A stretch of DNA of 38,421 nt from Hymenobacter sp. H14-R3 (GTDB lineage Bacteria; Bacteroidota; Bacteroidia; Cytophagales; Hymenobacteraceae), in contig NZ_JASITD010000032.1 in the NCBI RefSeq assembly GCF_030063445.1, positions 1 through 38,421 on the forward strand, in the 5' to 3' direction. Below, piece after piece: positions 16,213-22,925 of the stretch (position 1 is its first letter; the number at the start of each line of letters is the position of its first letter). Both the position numbers and the translations under genes were made by a program. The notes below the pieces were generated by a model. It worked only from the letters and a program-made list of their open reading frames with translations. It was not told where the DNA came from and searched no databases.

Positions 16213-16220
16213 CAAAGGTA
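16213..16220 (-). promoter_or_regulatory. -7 promoter box of rsmI
   Basis: On the minus strand it reads TACCTTTG, a perfect match to the Bacteroidetes TAnnTTTG element, followed by CGCT and the ATG. Transcription from here would be leaderless or nearly so. Confidence 0.55.
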
Positions 16221-16222
16221 GA

Positions 16223-16320
16223 TGTAGCGTACGCTTTCGCTGGCGAGTGGGCGCAGCGAGCACCTCGCGTGCGGGCCACCCACTTCACGTAGCAGTGCAC
16301 CAGCCAAAGCGTGCGCTACA
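16223..16320. repeat. Palindromic repeat upstream of rsmI
   Basis: 21-bp ends 16223-16243 and 16300-16320 are inverted copies with two mismatches (TGTAGCGTACGCTTTCGCTGG against TGTAGCGCACGCTTTGGCTGG). An inner GTGGG/CCCAC pairing extends the hairpin. The outer GTAGCG motif is shared with the element at 13705-13789. Confidence 0.7.
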
Positions 16321-16377
16321 ACCCAAACGGGCAAACGCAAGTAAAACCCCATACCATTTGCTTAGCCCTCCCCACCT

Positions 16378-16893
16378 ATGCCAGTTGACCCCAACAACCG
16401 CCCCATTCGCGTTATCAACGATGACACGACCGACGAAGAAAACGCCGCCGGCCTGCGCATTCCCAATGCCGACCCACCCAAAAATGAGGAGGCCCGCGGT
16501 GGCTTCGGCAACCGCGACGGCAAGCAGGGCTTTGGCACTACCAGTGGCGATGGCGAAACGTCGCTTTCCATGAATTCCGACGCGTCGAGCACGCACCAGC
16601 CCGGCGACAACATGCGCACGGCCGAGCAGGGTGCCAACCAGCGCCCCGACCAGGACCTGCCCAGCCCCGACGATGAGCGCGACGAAGAGGGCCGCCGCCC
16701 CCAGCGTGGCCCCGTTGACGAGCTCGATGCCGACGACATGCGCAAAGGCCCCGACGAAATGGAGGATGCCGACTCAGGCGTAGGCATGGGCCAGATGGCC
16801 CCTAAAACCCCGAAGCCCATCACGGGCACCGACACCAATGCCGAACTCACCGACCCCGGTGCCCAGGATTCAGCCATTGCCCAAGGCTTTTAA
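16378..16893 (+). CDS. Hydrophilic, probably disordered hypothetical protein
   Basis: 171 residues, rich in Asp, Glu, Gly, Pro, Asn and Gln, with no membrane helix, signal peptide or recognised domain. Stretches such as DQDLPSPDDERDEEGRRP suggest an intrinsically disordered acidic protein. It is followed by two smaller hydrophilic proteins on the same strand, so the three may form a unit, perhaps in stress or desiccation protection. That role is a guess from composition. Codon use is like that of the neighbouring genes, supporting real coding. Confidence 0.65.
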   Translation: MPVDPNNRPIRVINDDTTDEENAAGLRIPNADPPKNEEARGGFGNRDGKQGFGTTSGDGETSLSMNSDASSTHQPGDNMRTAEQGANQRPDQDLPSPDDERDEEGRRPQRGPVDELDADDMRKGPDEMEDADSGVGMGQMAPKTPKPITGTDTNAELTDPGAQDSAIAQGF

Positions 16894-16933
16894 GTTAGAA
16901 CTTATCATTTTCATTTCTTAACTTCTTTTTCTC

Positions 16934-17104
16934 ATGGCAGACCATAAATCAAGCAAGCAGGGCGAGTCGCACCAGGGCGGCCCCAATGTAGCAAAGCAAG
17001 CCGCCGGCACTGGCGAAGACAACGATGTGCAGCGCGATGAAAAGACTGAAAAGCGCCTGCAAGAAGACGCGCAGGACGCACCCGTAACGCACCCTAACCG
17101 CTAG
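16934..17104 (+). CDS. Small hydrophilic protein ending in HPNR
   Basis: This is a 56-residue protein starting MADHKSSKQGES and ending EDAQDAPVTHPNR. It has no hydrophobic segment and is not a family I can name. Its C-terminal half (EKRLQEDAQDAPVTHPNR) resembles the middle of the next protein (EERLANEAEDAGMQHPNR), which supports both being real and paralogous. The gene is 40 bp after the previous stop and 58 bp before the next start. The upstream region is pyrimidine-rich (CTTCTTTTTCTC) without a Shine-Dalgarno. Confidence 0.6.
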   Translation: MADHKSSKQGESHQGGPNVAKQAAGTGEDNDVQRDEKTEKRLQEDAQDAPVTHPNR

Positions 17105-17162
17105 CACTGAGTAAAGCGGCCCCGGTTTCTTCTTTTTACCAACCTCGCTAATTCCTTTTTCC

Positions 17163-17375
17163 ATGTCAACCCACCACACGGAGCAGAACAAGCAGTCGCA
17201 AACCGACAAGAACGAGCCCGGCATGCCCGAGCAGGTAAAGGCTGATGCCTTGCCCGCGGGCGACCTCGACGAGGCCACCGAAGAGCGCCTCGCCAACGAA
17301 GCCGAGGACGCCGGTATGCAGCACCCCAACCGTGGCCACAACAAGCCCGATAATGGCAAAGGCAGCTACGCCTAA
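17163..17375 (+). CDS. Small hydrophilic protein, paralogue of its neighbour
   Basis: 70 residues, charged and probably disordered. It shares the pattern E-x-RL-x3-A-x-DA-x3-HPNR with the 56-residue protein just upstream and continues GHNKPDNGKGSYA. No known domain is visible. It is the last gene of the three-gene hydrophilic set and is followed by a strong terminator at 17404-17431. Confidence 0.6.
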   Translation: MSTHHTEQNKQSQTDKNEPGMPEQVKADALPAGDLDEATEERLANEAEDAGMQHPNRGHNKPDNGKGSYA

Positions 17376-17403
17376 GCCCGCAACTGCCCCTGCTTGAATC
17401 AGT

Positions 17404-17431
17404 AACCCCGTGCTTTTGGCCGGGGTTTTTT
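17404..17431 (+). terminator. Rho-independent terminator
   Basis: Arms AACCCCG (17404-17410) and CGGGGTT (17421-17427) with a 10-nt loop, followed by T residues. It closes the transcript of the small hydrophilic genes. Confidence 0.8.
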
Positions 17432-17573
17432 CATAAGTTATTATCAATCAATTCATTATAAACAACCTATAACGCACTAAGGTTACCAGCCTGCGTTGTG
17501 GCCAGGGCACTCTGTTACGCTGGAATGCGCCTGGTATTTAGCCACAAGCGAAAGCTTACCCTACACTGCGTTG

Positions 17574-17581
17574 TACTTTTG
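17574..17581 (+). promoter_or_regulatory. -7 promoter box of glyA
   Basis: TACTTTTG matches TAnnTTTG and is followed by AGCCT and the glyA ATG. The upstream 140 bp between this box and the preceding terminator hold no gene. Confidence 0.5.
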
Positions 17582-17586
17582 AGCCT

Positions 17587-18891
17587 ATGCAAGCCACTGC
17601 CCCCCTCACCGCCGCCCCGGCCGGCTACGACACCGCCGTTTTCGACCTCATTGCGCAGGAGCGCCAGCGCCAAACCCACGGCCTGGAGCTGATTGCCTCC
17701 GAAAATTACGTCTCCGACCAAGTGATGGCGGCGCAAGGCTCGGTACTCACCAACAAGTACGCCGAAGGCCTGCCCGGCAAGCGCTACTACGGTGGCTGCG
17801 AGATAGTTGACCAAGTAGAGCAGCTGGCCATCGACCGCGTGAAGGAGCTATTCGGCGTGGCCTGGGCCAATGTGCAGCCCCACTCGGGCGCGCAGGCCAA
17901 CGCGGCCGTGATGCTGGCCTGCCTCAACCCCGGCGATAAAATTCTGGGCTTCGACCTCAGCCACGGCGGCCACCTCACGCACGGCTCGCCGGTCAACTTT
18001 TCGGGTAAGCTTTACCAGCCCAGCTTCTATGGGGTGGAGAAAGAAACCGGCCTCATCGACTGGGACAAGGTGGTGGACACCGCCCGCCGCGAGCGCCCCA
18101 AAATGATTATCTGCGGGGCCTCGGCCTACTCGCGCGACTGGAACTACGCCGCCCTGCGCCGCGCTGCCGACGAGGTGGGCGCGCTCCTGCTGGCCGACAT
18201 TTCGCACCCTAGTGGCCTCATTGCCAAGGGCTTGCTCAACAACCCGTTTGAGCACTGCCACATCGTGACTACTACCACGCACAAAACCCTGCGCGGCCCC
18301 CGCGGCGGTCTCATCATGCTGGGCAAGGATTTCGACAACCCCTTCGGCCTGAAAACGCCCAAGGGCGACGTCCGGCCCATGTCGGCGCTGCTCGACTCGG
18401 GCGTGTTTCCCGGCACGCAGGGCGGGCCGCTGGAGCACGTCATTGCCGCCAAAGCCATCGCCTTTGGCGAAGCGCTGGGTGAGGACTACACCCGCTACGT
18501 GCACCAGGTGCAGAAGAACGCCCAGGCGCTGGCCAAGGAATTCCTGAACCGCGGCTACAACCTCATTTCGGGCGGCACCGATAACCACTTGATGCTCATT
18601 GACCTGCGCTCGAAGGGCCTCACCGGCAAGCTCGCCGAGAACACCCTGGTGCAGGCCGATATCACCATCAACAAAAACATGGTGCCCTTCGACGATAAGT
18701 CACCTTTCGTGACCAGCGGCATCCGCATTGGCTCGGCCGCCGTAACTACCCGCGGCCTGGTCGAAACCGACATGGTGCGCATTGTGGAGCTCATCGACGA
18801 GGCCCTCACCCATCACGCCGACCTGGCCCGCCTCACCGGCGTGCGCCATCAGGTAAACGAGTGGCTGCAAGGCTACCCGTTGTTCCAATGA
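17587..18891 (+). CDS. glyA: Serine hydroxymethyltransferase
   Basis: GlyA interconverts serine and glycine, loading one-carbon units on tetrahydrofolate, with pyridoxal phosphate. The 434-residue protein has the N-terminal LIASENYVS and the substrate/PLP regions GLPGKRYYGG and QPHSGAQANAAV. The PLP lysine is K233 within VTTTTHKTLRGPRGG. The ADISHPSGLIAKG block is the variant with a Ser-His pair in place of the Ala-His common in Proteobacteria. The stop codon TGA is the first three bases of a repetitive element (GTGAATGA-type units) that separates it from tatC. Confidence 0.97.
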   Translation: MQATAPLTAAPAGYDTAVFDLIAQERQRQTHGLELIASENYVSDQVMAAQGSVLTNKYAEGLPGKRYYGGCEIVDQVEQLAIDRVKELFGVAWANVQPHSGAQANAAVMLACLNPGDKILGFDLSHGGHLTHGSPVNFSGKLYQPSFYGVEKETGLIDWDKVVDTARRERPKMIICGASAYSRDWNYAALRRAADEVGALLLADISHPSGLIAKGLLNNPFEHCHIVTTTTHKTLRGPRGGLIMLGKDFDNPFGLKTPKGDVRPMSALLDSGVFPGTQGGPLEHVIAAKAIAFGEALGEDYTRYVHQVQKNAQALAKEFLNRGYNLISGGTDNHLMLIDLRSKGLTGKLAENTLVQADITINKNMVPFDDKSPFVTSGIRIGSAAVTTRGLVETDMVRIVELIDEALTHHADLARLTGVRHQVNEWLQGYPLFQ

Positions 18892-18996
18892 GTGAATGGG
18901 TGAATGCGTGAATGAGTGATTGGCAGGACGCTACCTGCCGCACGCATTCGCCCACTCACCCGGCATTCACTCATTCACTCATTCACGCATTCACCC
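18889..18996. repeat. Inverted array of GTGAATGA-type octamers between glyA and tatC
   Basis: The left side runs as degenerate 8-mers (GTGAATGG, GTGAATGC, GTGAATGA). The right side is the inverted array. 18898-18918 and 18976-18996 are perfect 21-bp reverse complements. A small perfect hairpin (GGCAGG/CCTGCC, 18922-18939) lies inside. The left edge includes the glyA stop codon and the right edge touches the likely tatC start. Confidence 0.8.
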
Positions 18997-19872
18997 TTGG
19001 CTTCCCCCACTCAAAAATTTCAGCAGAACCGCGCCGCCGCCGAAGGCGAAGCGGAGATGTCTTTTATCGACCACCTGGAGGCGTTGCGCTGGCACATTAT
19101 CCGGGCGGCTATTGCGGTGGTGGTGTTCTCGCTGGTCGCGTTTTTCAACAAAACCTTCCTGTTTCACGACCTGATTCTGGGGCCGTCGCGCTCCGAATTC
19201 TGGACCTACCAGACGTTTTGCAAAATCGGCCAGTGGTTCGGGTCCACCGACTCGTGCGACAACCAGGTCAACTTTATCATCCAGAACCGGGAGATGAGCG
19301 GGCAGCTGACTATGCACATCAGCACTTCGTTTATTGTGGGTATCTGTTTGGCTTTCCCCTACTTGTTCTGGGAATTGTGGCGCTTTATCAAGCCCGGCCT
19401 CTACCCGCACGAGCGGGCCAACTCGCAGGGTGCGGTGGTGTTTGTGTCGATATTGTTTGTGCTGGGTTTGCTGTTTGGCTACTACATCGCCGCGCCGCTG
19501 AGCATCAACTTCCTGGCTTCGTACACGGTCGATGCCACCATCCAGAATCAAATTGACTTGCAGAGCTACTTGAGCACGCTCACCACCATGACGCTTTCGT
19601 GCGCCTTCGTGTTTGAGCTGCCAATGATAGTGTTTTTTCTGGCCAAGGCCGGCCTCGTCACGCCCGAGTTGATGACGGTTTACCGCAAGCACGCCATTGT
19701 GGTTATCCTCATCATTGCGGCCGTTATCACCCCGCCCGACATCTCGGCCCAGATTATCGTCACCATCCCCATTCTGTTGCTCTACGAGCTCAGCATCCAC
19801 ATTGCCCGCGTGGTGCGCCGCAACAGCGCCGCCAAGCTCAACGCCGGCCTACTGGTAGGCGACGGCGAATAG
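18997..19872 (+). CDS. tatC: Sec-independent protein translocase TatC
   Basis: TatC is the six-helix core of the twin-arginine pathway that recognises RR signal peptides in the inner membrane. The conserved N-terminal EMSFIDHLEALRWHIIRA is present, followed by six hydrophobic segments and the family block YVLFPHERANSQGA-like PGLYPHERANSQGAVV. In Bacteroidetes a short polar leader usually precedes EMSF. The leader here begins at TTG 18997 (L/M-ASPTQKFQQNRAAAEGEAE), directly after the repeat, so I chose it (291 residues). ATG 19057 would cut the leader and ATG 18916 would translate the repeat. No tatA is present here. Confidence 0.93.
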   Translation: MASPTQKFQQNRAAAEGEAEMSFIDHLEALRWHIIRAAIAVVVFSLVAFFNKTFLFHDLILGPSRSEFWTYQTFCKIGQWFGSTDSCDNQVNFIIQNREMSGQLTMHISTSFIVGICLAFPYLFWELWRFIKPGLYPHERANSQGAVVFVSILFVLGLLFGYYIAAPLSINFLASYTVDATIQNQIDLQSYLSTLTTMTLSCAFVFELPMIVFFLAKAGLVTPELMTVYRKHAIVVILIIAAVITPPDISAQIIVTIPILLLYELSIHIARVVRRNSAAKLNAGLLVGDGE

Positions 19873-19877
19873 TGCAT

Positions 19878-20013
19878 GTAGGGTAAACAGATGTGCGGTA
19901 AGCTTTAGCTTGCCGTGCTGTGTGAGCTACCAAGAAGCCGCTGCCTGCTCAGGTTGCGGCTTTTTTGCGTTCACACGGCAAGCTAAAGCTTACCGCACAT
20001 CTGCTTACCCTAC
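19878..20013. repeat. Long palindromic repeat with a nested terminator after tatC
   Basis: 40-bp arms (19878-19917 and 19974-20013) match at 39 of 40 positions. The right arm contains the TAG stop codon of the minus-strand membrane gene, and the left arm starts six bases after the tatC stop. The 56-bp loop carries its own rho-independent terminator. Confidence 0.85.
19935..19966 (+). terminator. Rho-independent terminator after tatC
   Basis: AAGCCGC (19935-19941) pairs with GCGGCTT (19956-19962), followed by further T. It lies in the loop of the 40-bp palindrome. Confidence 0.7.
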
Positions 20014-21437
20014 TTTTTCAGCTGATACGCGCCCGGCACGCCCGGCACCAGCTCGTAGCCGCCAAACACCGTGGGCAGCAGGTAGCGCAGGCGGGGCAGC
20101 AAGCGGTTTTGGTCAATGATGTACGTGGGGGGGTTGGGGCCGAGGCTGCGACCCACGCGCACCACGGCCGCGTATTCGGTGAGGTGGCCAAAGTCGGCGG
20201 CGGCCAGGGGCCAGTCGAGGTAGGGGCGGGCGGCGGGGTGCGCGAGGTAGGCGCGGCGGCCGGGGCCCAGCACCAGCACCGGCCGGCCGGCCACCAGGCG
20301 GCGGTAGGCCGGGTTGGGCTGCGGCGCAAACGTGCTTTCGGCCGGCAGGTGCAGCAGGGTGGGCAGGCCCGGCACCAAGTCGCGGTAGCGCACCACCACC
20401 ACGAGGCCCAGCACCGTCACAAACAGCAGTTCGGGGGCCCACTCGCGGCCCGGCAGCCGCTGCCACAAAAACAAACTGAAATACGTGAGTGGCGGCAGCA
20501 GCAGCAGCAGCGAGCCGGGCGCCAGCCCGCGCCCCACCACCAGCGCGGCCACGGCTATCAGCAGCCACACCAGCATCAGCTGCCGAAACTTGGCCTGCAT
20601 TACCAAGCCCAGCGCCGTGCTGGCCGTGCGCAGCAGCGCCAGGGCCAGCAGCACCGCGGCCCCCGCTAGCAGCGGCCACGCCACGGCGGGCGGCAGGCCA
20701 TCGGTGGCAGCCACGGCCGGGTGCAGGCCGCGCTCCAGGTGCATATCCTGAAAATTAGGCAGCGCCCCCACGTAGAGAAACACCGTGGCCACCACCGCGT
20801 AGGGCGATAAAAACCCGCACACCAGCAGCAACGCGCTCCGAAACGAGCTGGCCGCAAAAATGAGCACCGCAAAGAAGCCCAACCCCACAAAAAAGGCCAG
20901 CGGCAGGTAGCATAGCGCCGCCAGCCCAATTAAAAAGCCCGCCCGAAACAGCCGACGGTTGTCGTACCCCTCGCGCGAGGTGGGCAGCAACGCACTGAGG
21001 GCGAAGATAATAAACGTGTGCCCCAGCAGTAGCGGCGATAGCGCATCGAGCTCGGTGCTGAGGCTACCCACCACCAGGTAGGTGAGCGCCGCCAGGTAGC
21101 CACGCTCGGGGTGCACATCGGCCCGGTTGAGCACGGCGTTGAAGCGCAGCGCCTGCACCAGCAGCAGCAGCAGCGCAACGGTGCGGTAGAGCAGCACCGG
21201 CCGACCCCAGGCCAGCTCCAGCACGCCGGCCACGGCGGCGGCCAGCGGCGCGGTGCCGTCGTAGAGGTCGCGGTAGGGCCAGGCCCCGGCGGCCACGCCC
21301 TCGCCCAGCAGCAATAGGCGCAGCTCGGCCGCCGTGAGGGGCAGGCCCAGCCACAGCAGCGGCAGCCGCAGGGCCAGCACCAAGGCCAGCAGCACCAGCA
21401 ATTGCGCCGGAAGGGAGCTTTTGAAAAAGCGAAGCAC
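20010..21437 (-). CDS. Polytopic membrane protein (DUF6427-like or glycosyltransferase-C-like)
   Basis: 475 residues with about ten to twelve strongly hydrophobic segments. An N-terminal pattern FFKSSLPAQLLVLLALVLALRLP and an early AWPYRDLYDGTAPLAA loop are followed by a soluble C-terminal part (LVAGRPVLVLGPGRRAYLAH...). Two readings fit: the Bacteroidetes DUF6427 membrane family, or an ArnT/PMT-type glycosyltransferase. I see no decisive catalytic motif. It is divergent from rbfA (104 bp apart) and convergent with tatC, its stop codon lying in the 40-bp palindrome. Confidence 0.7.
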   Translation of the reverse strand: MLRFFKSSLPAQLLVLLALVLALRLPLLWLGLPLTAAELRLLLLGEGVAAGAWPYRDLYDGTAPLAAAVAGVLELAWGRPVLLYRTVALLLLLVQALRFNAVLNRADVHPERGYLAALTYLVVGSLSTELDALSPLLLGHTFIIFALSALLPTSREGYDNRRLFRAGFLIGLAALCYLPLAFFVGLGFFAVLIFAASSFRSALLLVCGFLSPYAVVATVFLYVGALPNFQDMHLERGLHPAVAATDGLPPAVAWPLLAGAAVLLALALLRTASTALGLVMQAKFRQLMLVWLLIAVAALVVGRGLAPGSLLLLLPPLTYFSLFLWQRLPGREWAPELLFVTVLGLVVVVRYRDLVPGLPTLLHLPAESTFAPQPNPAYRRLVAGRPVLVLGPGRRAYLAHPAARPYLDWPLAAADFGHLTEYAAVVRVGRSLGPNPPTYIIDQNRLLPRLRYLLPTVFGGYELVPGVPGAYQLKK

Positions 21438-21516
21438 GGTAAAAAAGAGAGTTTGCCCCGCAAAGGTGCGGGCGAAAGCCGACTGGCCCGCACACCGGGC
21501 GCGTTGCCGGGCGGCG

Positions 21517-21524
21517 TACCTTTG
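21517..21524 (+). promoter_or_regulatory. -7 promoter box of rbfA
   Basis: TACCTTTG is a perfect TAnnTTTG match, 17 bp before the rbfA ATG, giving a short leader. Confidence 0.55.
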
Positions 21525-21541
21525 TGGTTTACCAAGAAGTT

Positions 21542-21958
21542 ATGGAAAGCAAACGACAGCAAAAAATGGCCAGCCTGCTGCAGCAGGAGCTGGCCCAGGT
21601 GATGCAGCGCGACCTGCCGCACCTGTTTGGCGGCGGGCTGGTGCCCAGCATCAGCAGCGTGAAAGTGACACCCGACCTGGCCGTGGCCCGCGTGCACCTC
21701 AGCCTGCTCATCGGCGGCGATGCCCCCGAGCGCCTGGCCGCCATCAAGGAGCATACCAAGGAAATTCGCTTCGCGCTGGGCAAGCGCATTCGCGCCCAGG
21801 TGCGGGTGGTGCCCGAGCTCACGTTCTTCCACGACGATAGCGCCGCCTACGCCGCCCACATGGAGCAGGTGCTCAGCAAGCTCGACATTCCGGCCGCCCA
21901 GCCCGAAACCGACGACGACGAGGCCCCCGAAACGCCCCGTCCGCGCTTGTTTAATTAG
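21542..21958 (+). CDS. rbfA: Ribosome-binding factor A
   Basis: RbfA binds the 30S subunit and helps 16S rRNA 5'-end maturation and cold adaptation. The 138-residue protein has the typical N-terminus KRQQKMASLLQQELAQVMQRDL, a core SISSVKVTPDLAVARVHLSLL and the end block RVVPELTFFHDDSAAYAAHMEQVLSKL, followed by an acidic tail. ATG 21542 is preferred over an upstream GTG at 21524, which overlaps the promoter box. In many Bacteroidetes rbfA is followed by a LolC/E-type permease. Here a methyltransferase and a repeat-bounded gene lie between them. Confidence 0.95.
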   Translation: MESKRQQKMASLLQQELAQVMQRDLPHLFGGGLVPSISSVKVTPDLAVARVHLSLLIGGDAPERLAAIKEHTKEIRFALGKRIRAQVRVVPELTFFHDDSAAYAAHMEQVLSKLDIPAAQPETDDDEAPETPRPRLFN

Positions 21959-22110
21959 TAAATGAGGAGCTGAGTAAATGAGTATAGTTTTGGCCTTGCT
22001 CTTTTACTCAATCAGTAAATGAAGTAGAGTAGCAATTGAGTGAAGTTTTAATCTTACTCTTTTGCTCAACCTTTTCTTTACTCACTTACCCCTTTACCCC
22101 CTTACCTAAC
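21959..22110. repeat. AT-rich degenerate repeat between rbfA and the methyltransferase
   Basis: Units of GAGTAAATGAG/CTTTTACTCA type recur in both orientations. A longer block AGTTTTggccTTgCTCTTTT is repeated as AGTTTTaatcTTaCTCTTTT about 60 bp later, so the array looks duplicated. It starts at the rbfA stop and reaches the likely methyltransferase start. Confidence 0.65.
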
Positions 22111-22920
22111 TTGTATTACGACCCGATTAAGCGCAGCCTCGGCAATGTGTTCAACCGCTCGCCGTGGCTGCGGCGCTTGTTTTATAACCTGCTCGACCTC
22201 TTGCTGTTGCGCACCTGGCACGTGCACCGCGAGCTGCGCCAGTGGGCCCGGGGCCGCACCCGCGAGCCGCTCGCCATTCTCGATGCCGGGGCCGGCTACG
22301 GCCAGTACAGCTACTGGCTGAGTGGCCTGAGCCGCGCCTGGCGCATTCTGGCCGTGGACGTGAAGGAGGAGCAGGTGGCCGACTCCAACCGGTTTTTCCA
22401 GGCCATTGGCCGGCCGCAGGTGCAGTTCGAGGTCCAGGACCTCGTGCTTTATCAGCAGTCCAACGCCTTCGACCTGGCCCTGGCCGTGGATGTGATGGAG
22501 CATATTCTGGAAGACGTGGAGGTGTTTCGCAACATCCACGCCTCGCTCAAGGATGGCGGCATGCTACTCATCTCCACGCCCAGCGACCAGGGCGGCTCCG
22601 ACGTGCACGCCGACTCCGAGACGAGCTTTATAGAGGAGCACGTGCGCGATGGCTACAACATCCACGAGATTCAGCAGAAGCTGCGCACCGCGGGCTTCGA
22701 GCGCATTGAGGCCCGCTACAGCTACGGCGAGCCGGGGCAGGTATCGTGGCGGCTCAGCATGAAGTATCCCATTTTGATGCTGGGCAAATCGCGCTGGTTT
22801 TTCCTTCTTTTGCCTTTTTATTACGGCGTTGTTTTTCCGTTCTGCTTGCTGCTCAACTGGTTCGATGCGCGCAATACCCACGATTCGGGCACCGGCCTCA
22901 TCGTAAAAGCCTGGAAGTAA
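22111..22920 (+). CDS. SAM-dependent methyltransferase with C-terminal hydrophobic segment
   Basis: A class I methyltransferase with motif I ILDAGAGYGQYSYW and the acidic loop AVDVKEEQV. Motif IV is LALAVDVMEHILEDVEV, followed by the post-loop LKDGGMLLISTP. The C-terminus has a hydrophobic stretch (WFFLLLPFYYGVVFPFCLLLNW) that could anchor it to the membrane. The substrate is unknown. The GTG at 22036 would put 25 residues of repeat-derived sequence in front. TTG 22111 (L/M-YYDPIKRSLGNVFNRSPW) starts where the protein-like sequence begins, so I chose it (269 residues). The element bounding the next gene begins right after its stop. Confidence 0.8.
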   Translation: MYYDPIKRSLGNVFNRSPWLRRLFYNLLDLLLLRTWHVHRELRQWARGRTREPLAILDAGAGYGQYSYWLSGLSRAWRILAVDVKEEQVADSNRFFQAIGRPQVQFEVQDLVLYQQSNAFDLALAVDVMEHILEDVEVFRNIHASLKDGGMLLISTPSDQGGSDVHADSETSFIEEHVRDGYNIHEIQQKLRTAGFERIEARYSYGEPGQVSWRLSMKYPILMLGKSRWFFLLLPFYYGVVFPFCLLLNWFDARNTHDSGTGLIVKAWK

Positions 22921-22925
22921 CCCAG

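Noticed and set aside
18889..18996. CRISPR-like array of short repeats
   Set aside because: Units are contiguous 8-mers in inverted orientation without spacers of constant length, and no cas gene is present.
21959..22110. Attachment site of an integrated element
   Set aside because: The direct repeat is degenerate, not beside a tRNA, and no integrase is present.
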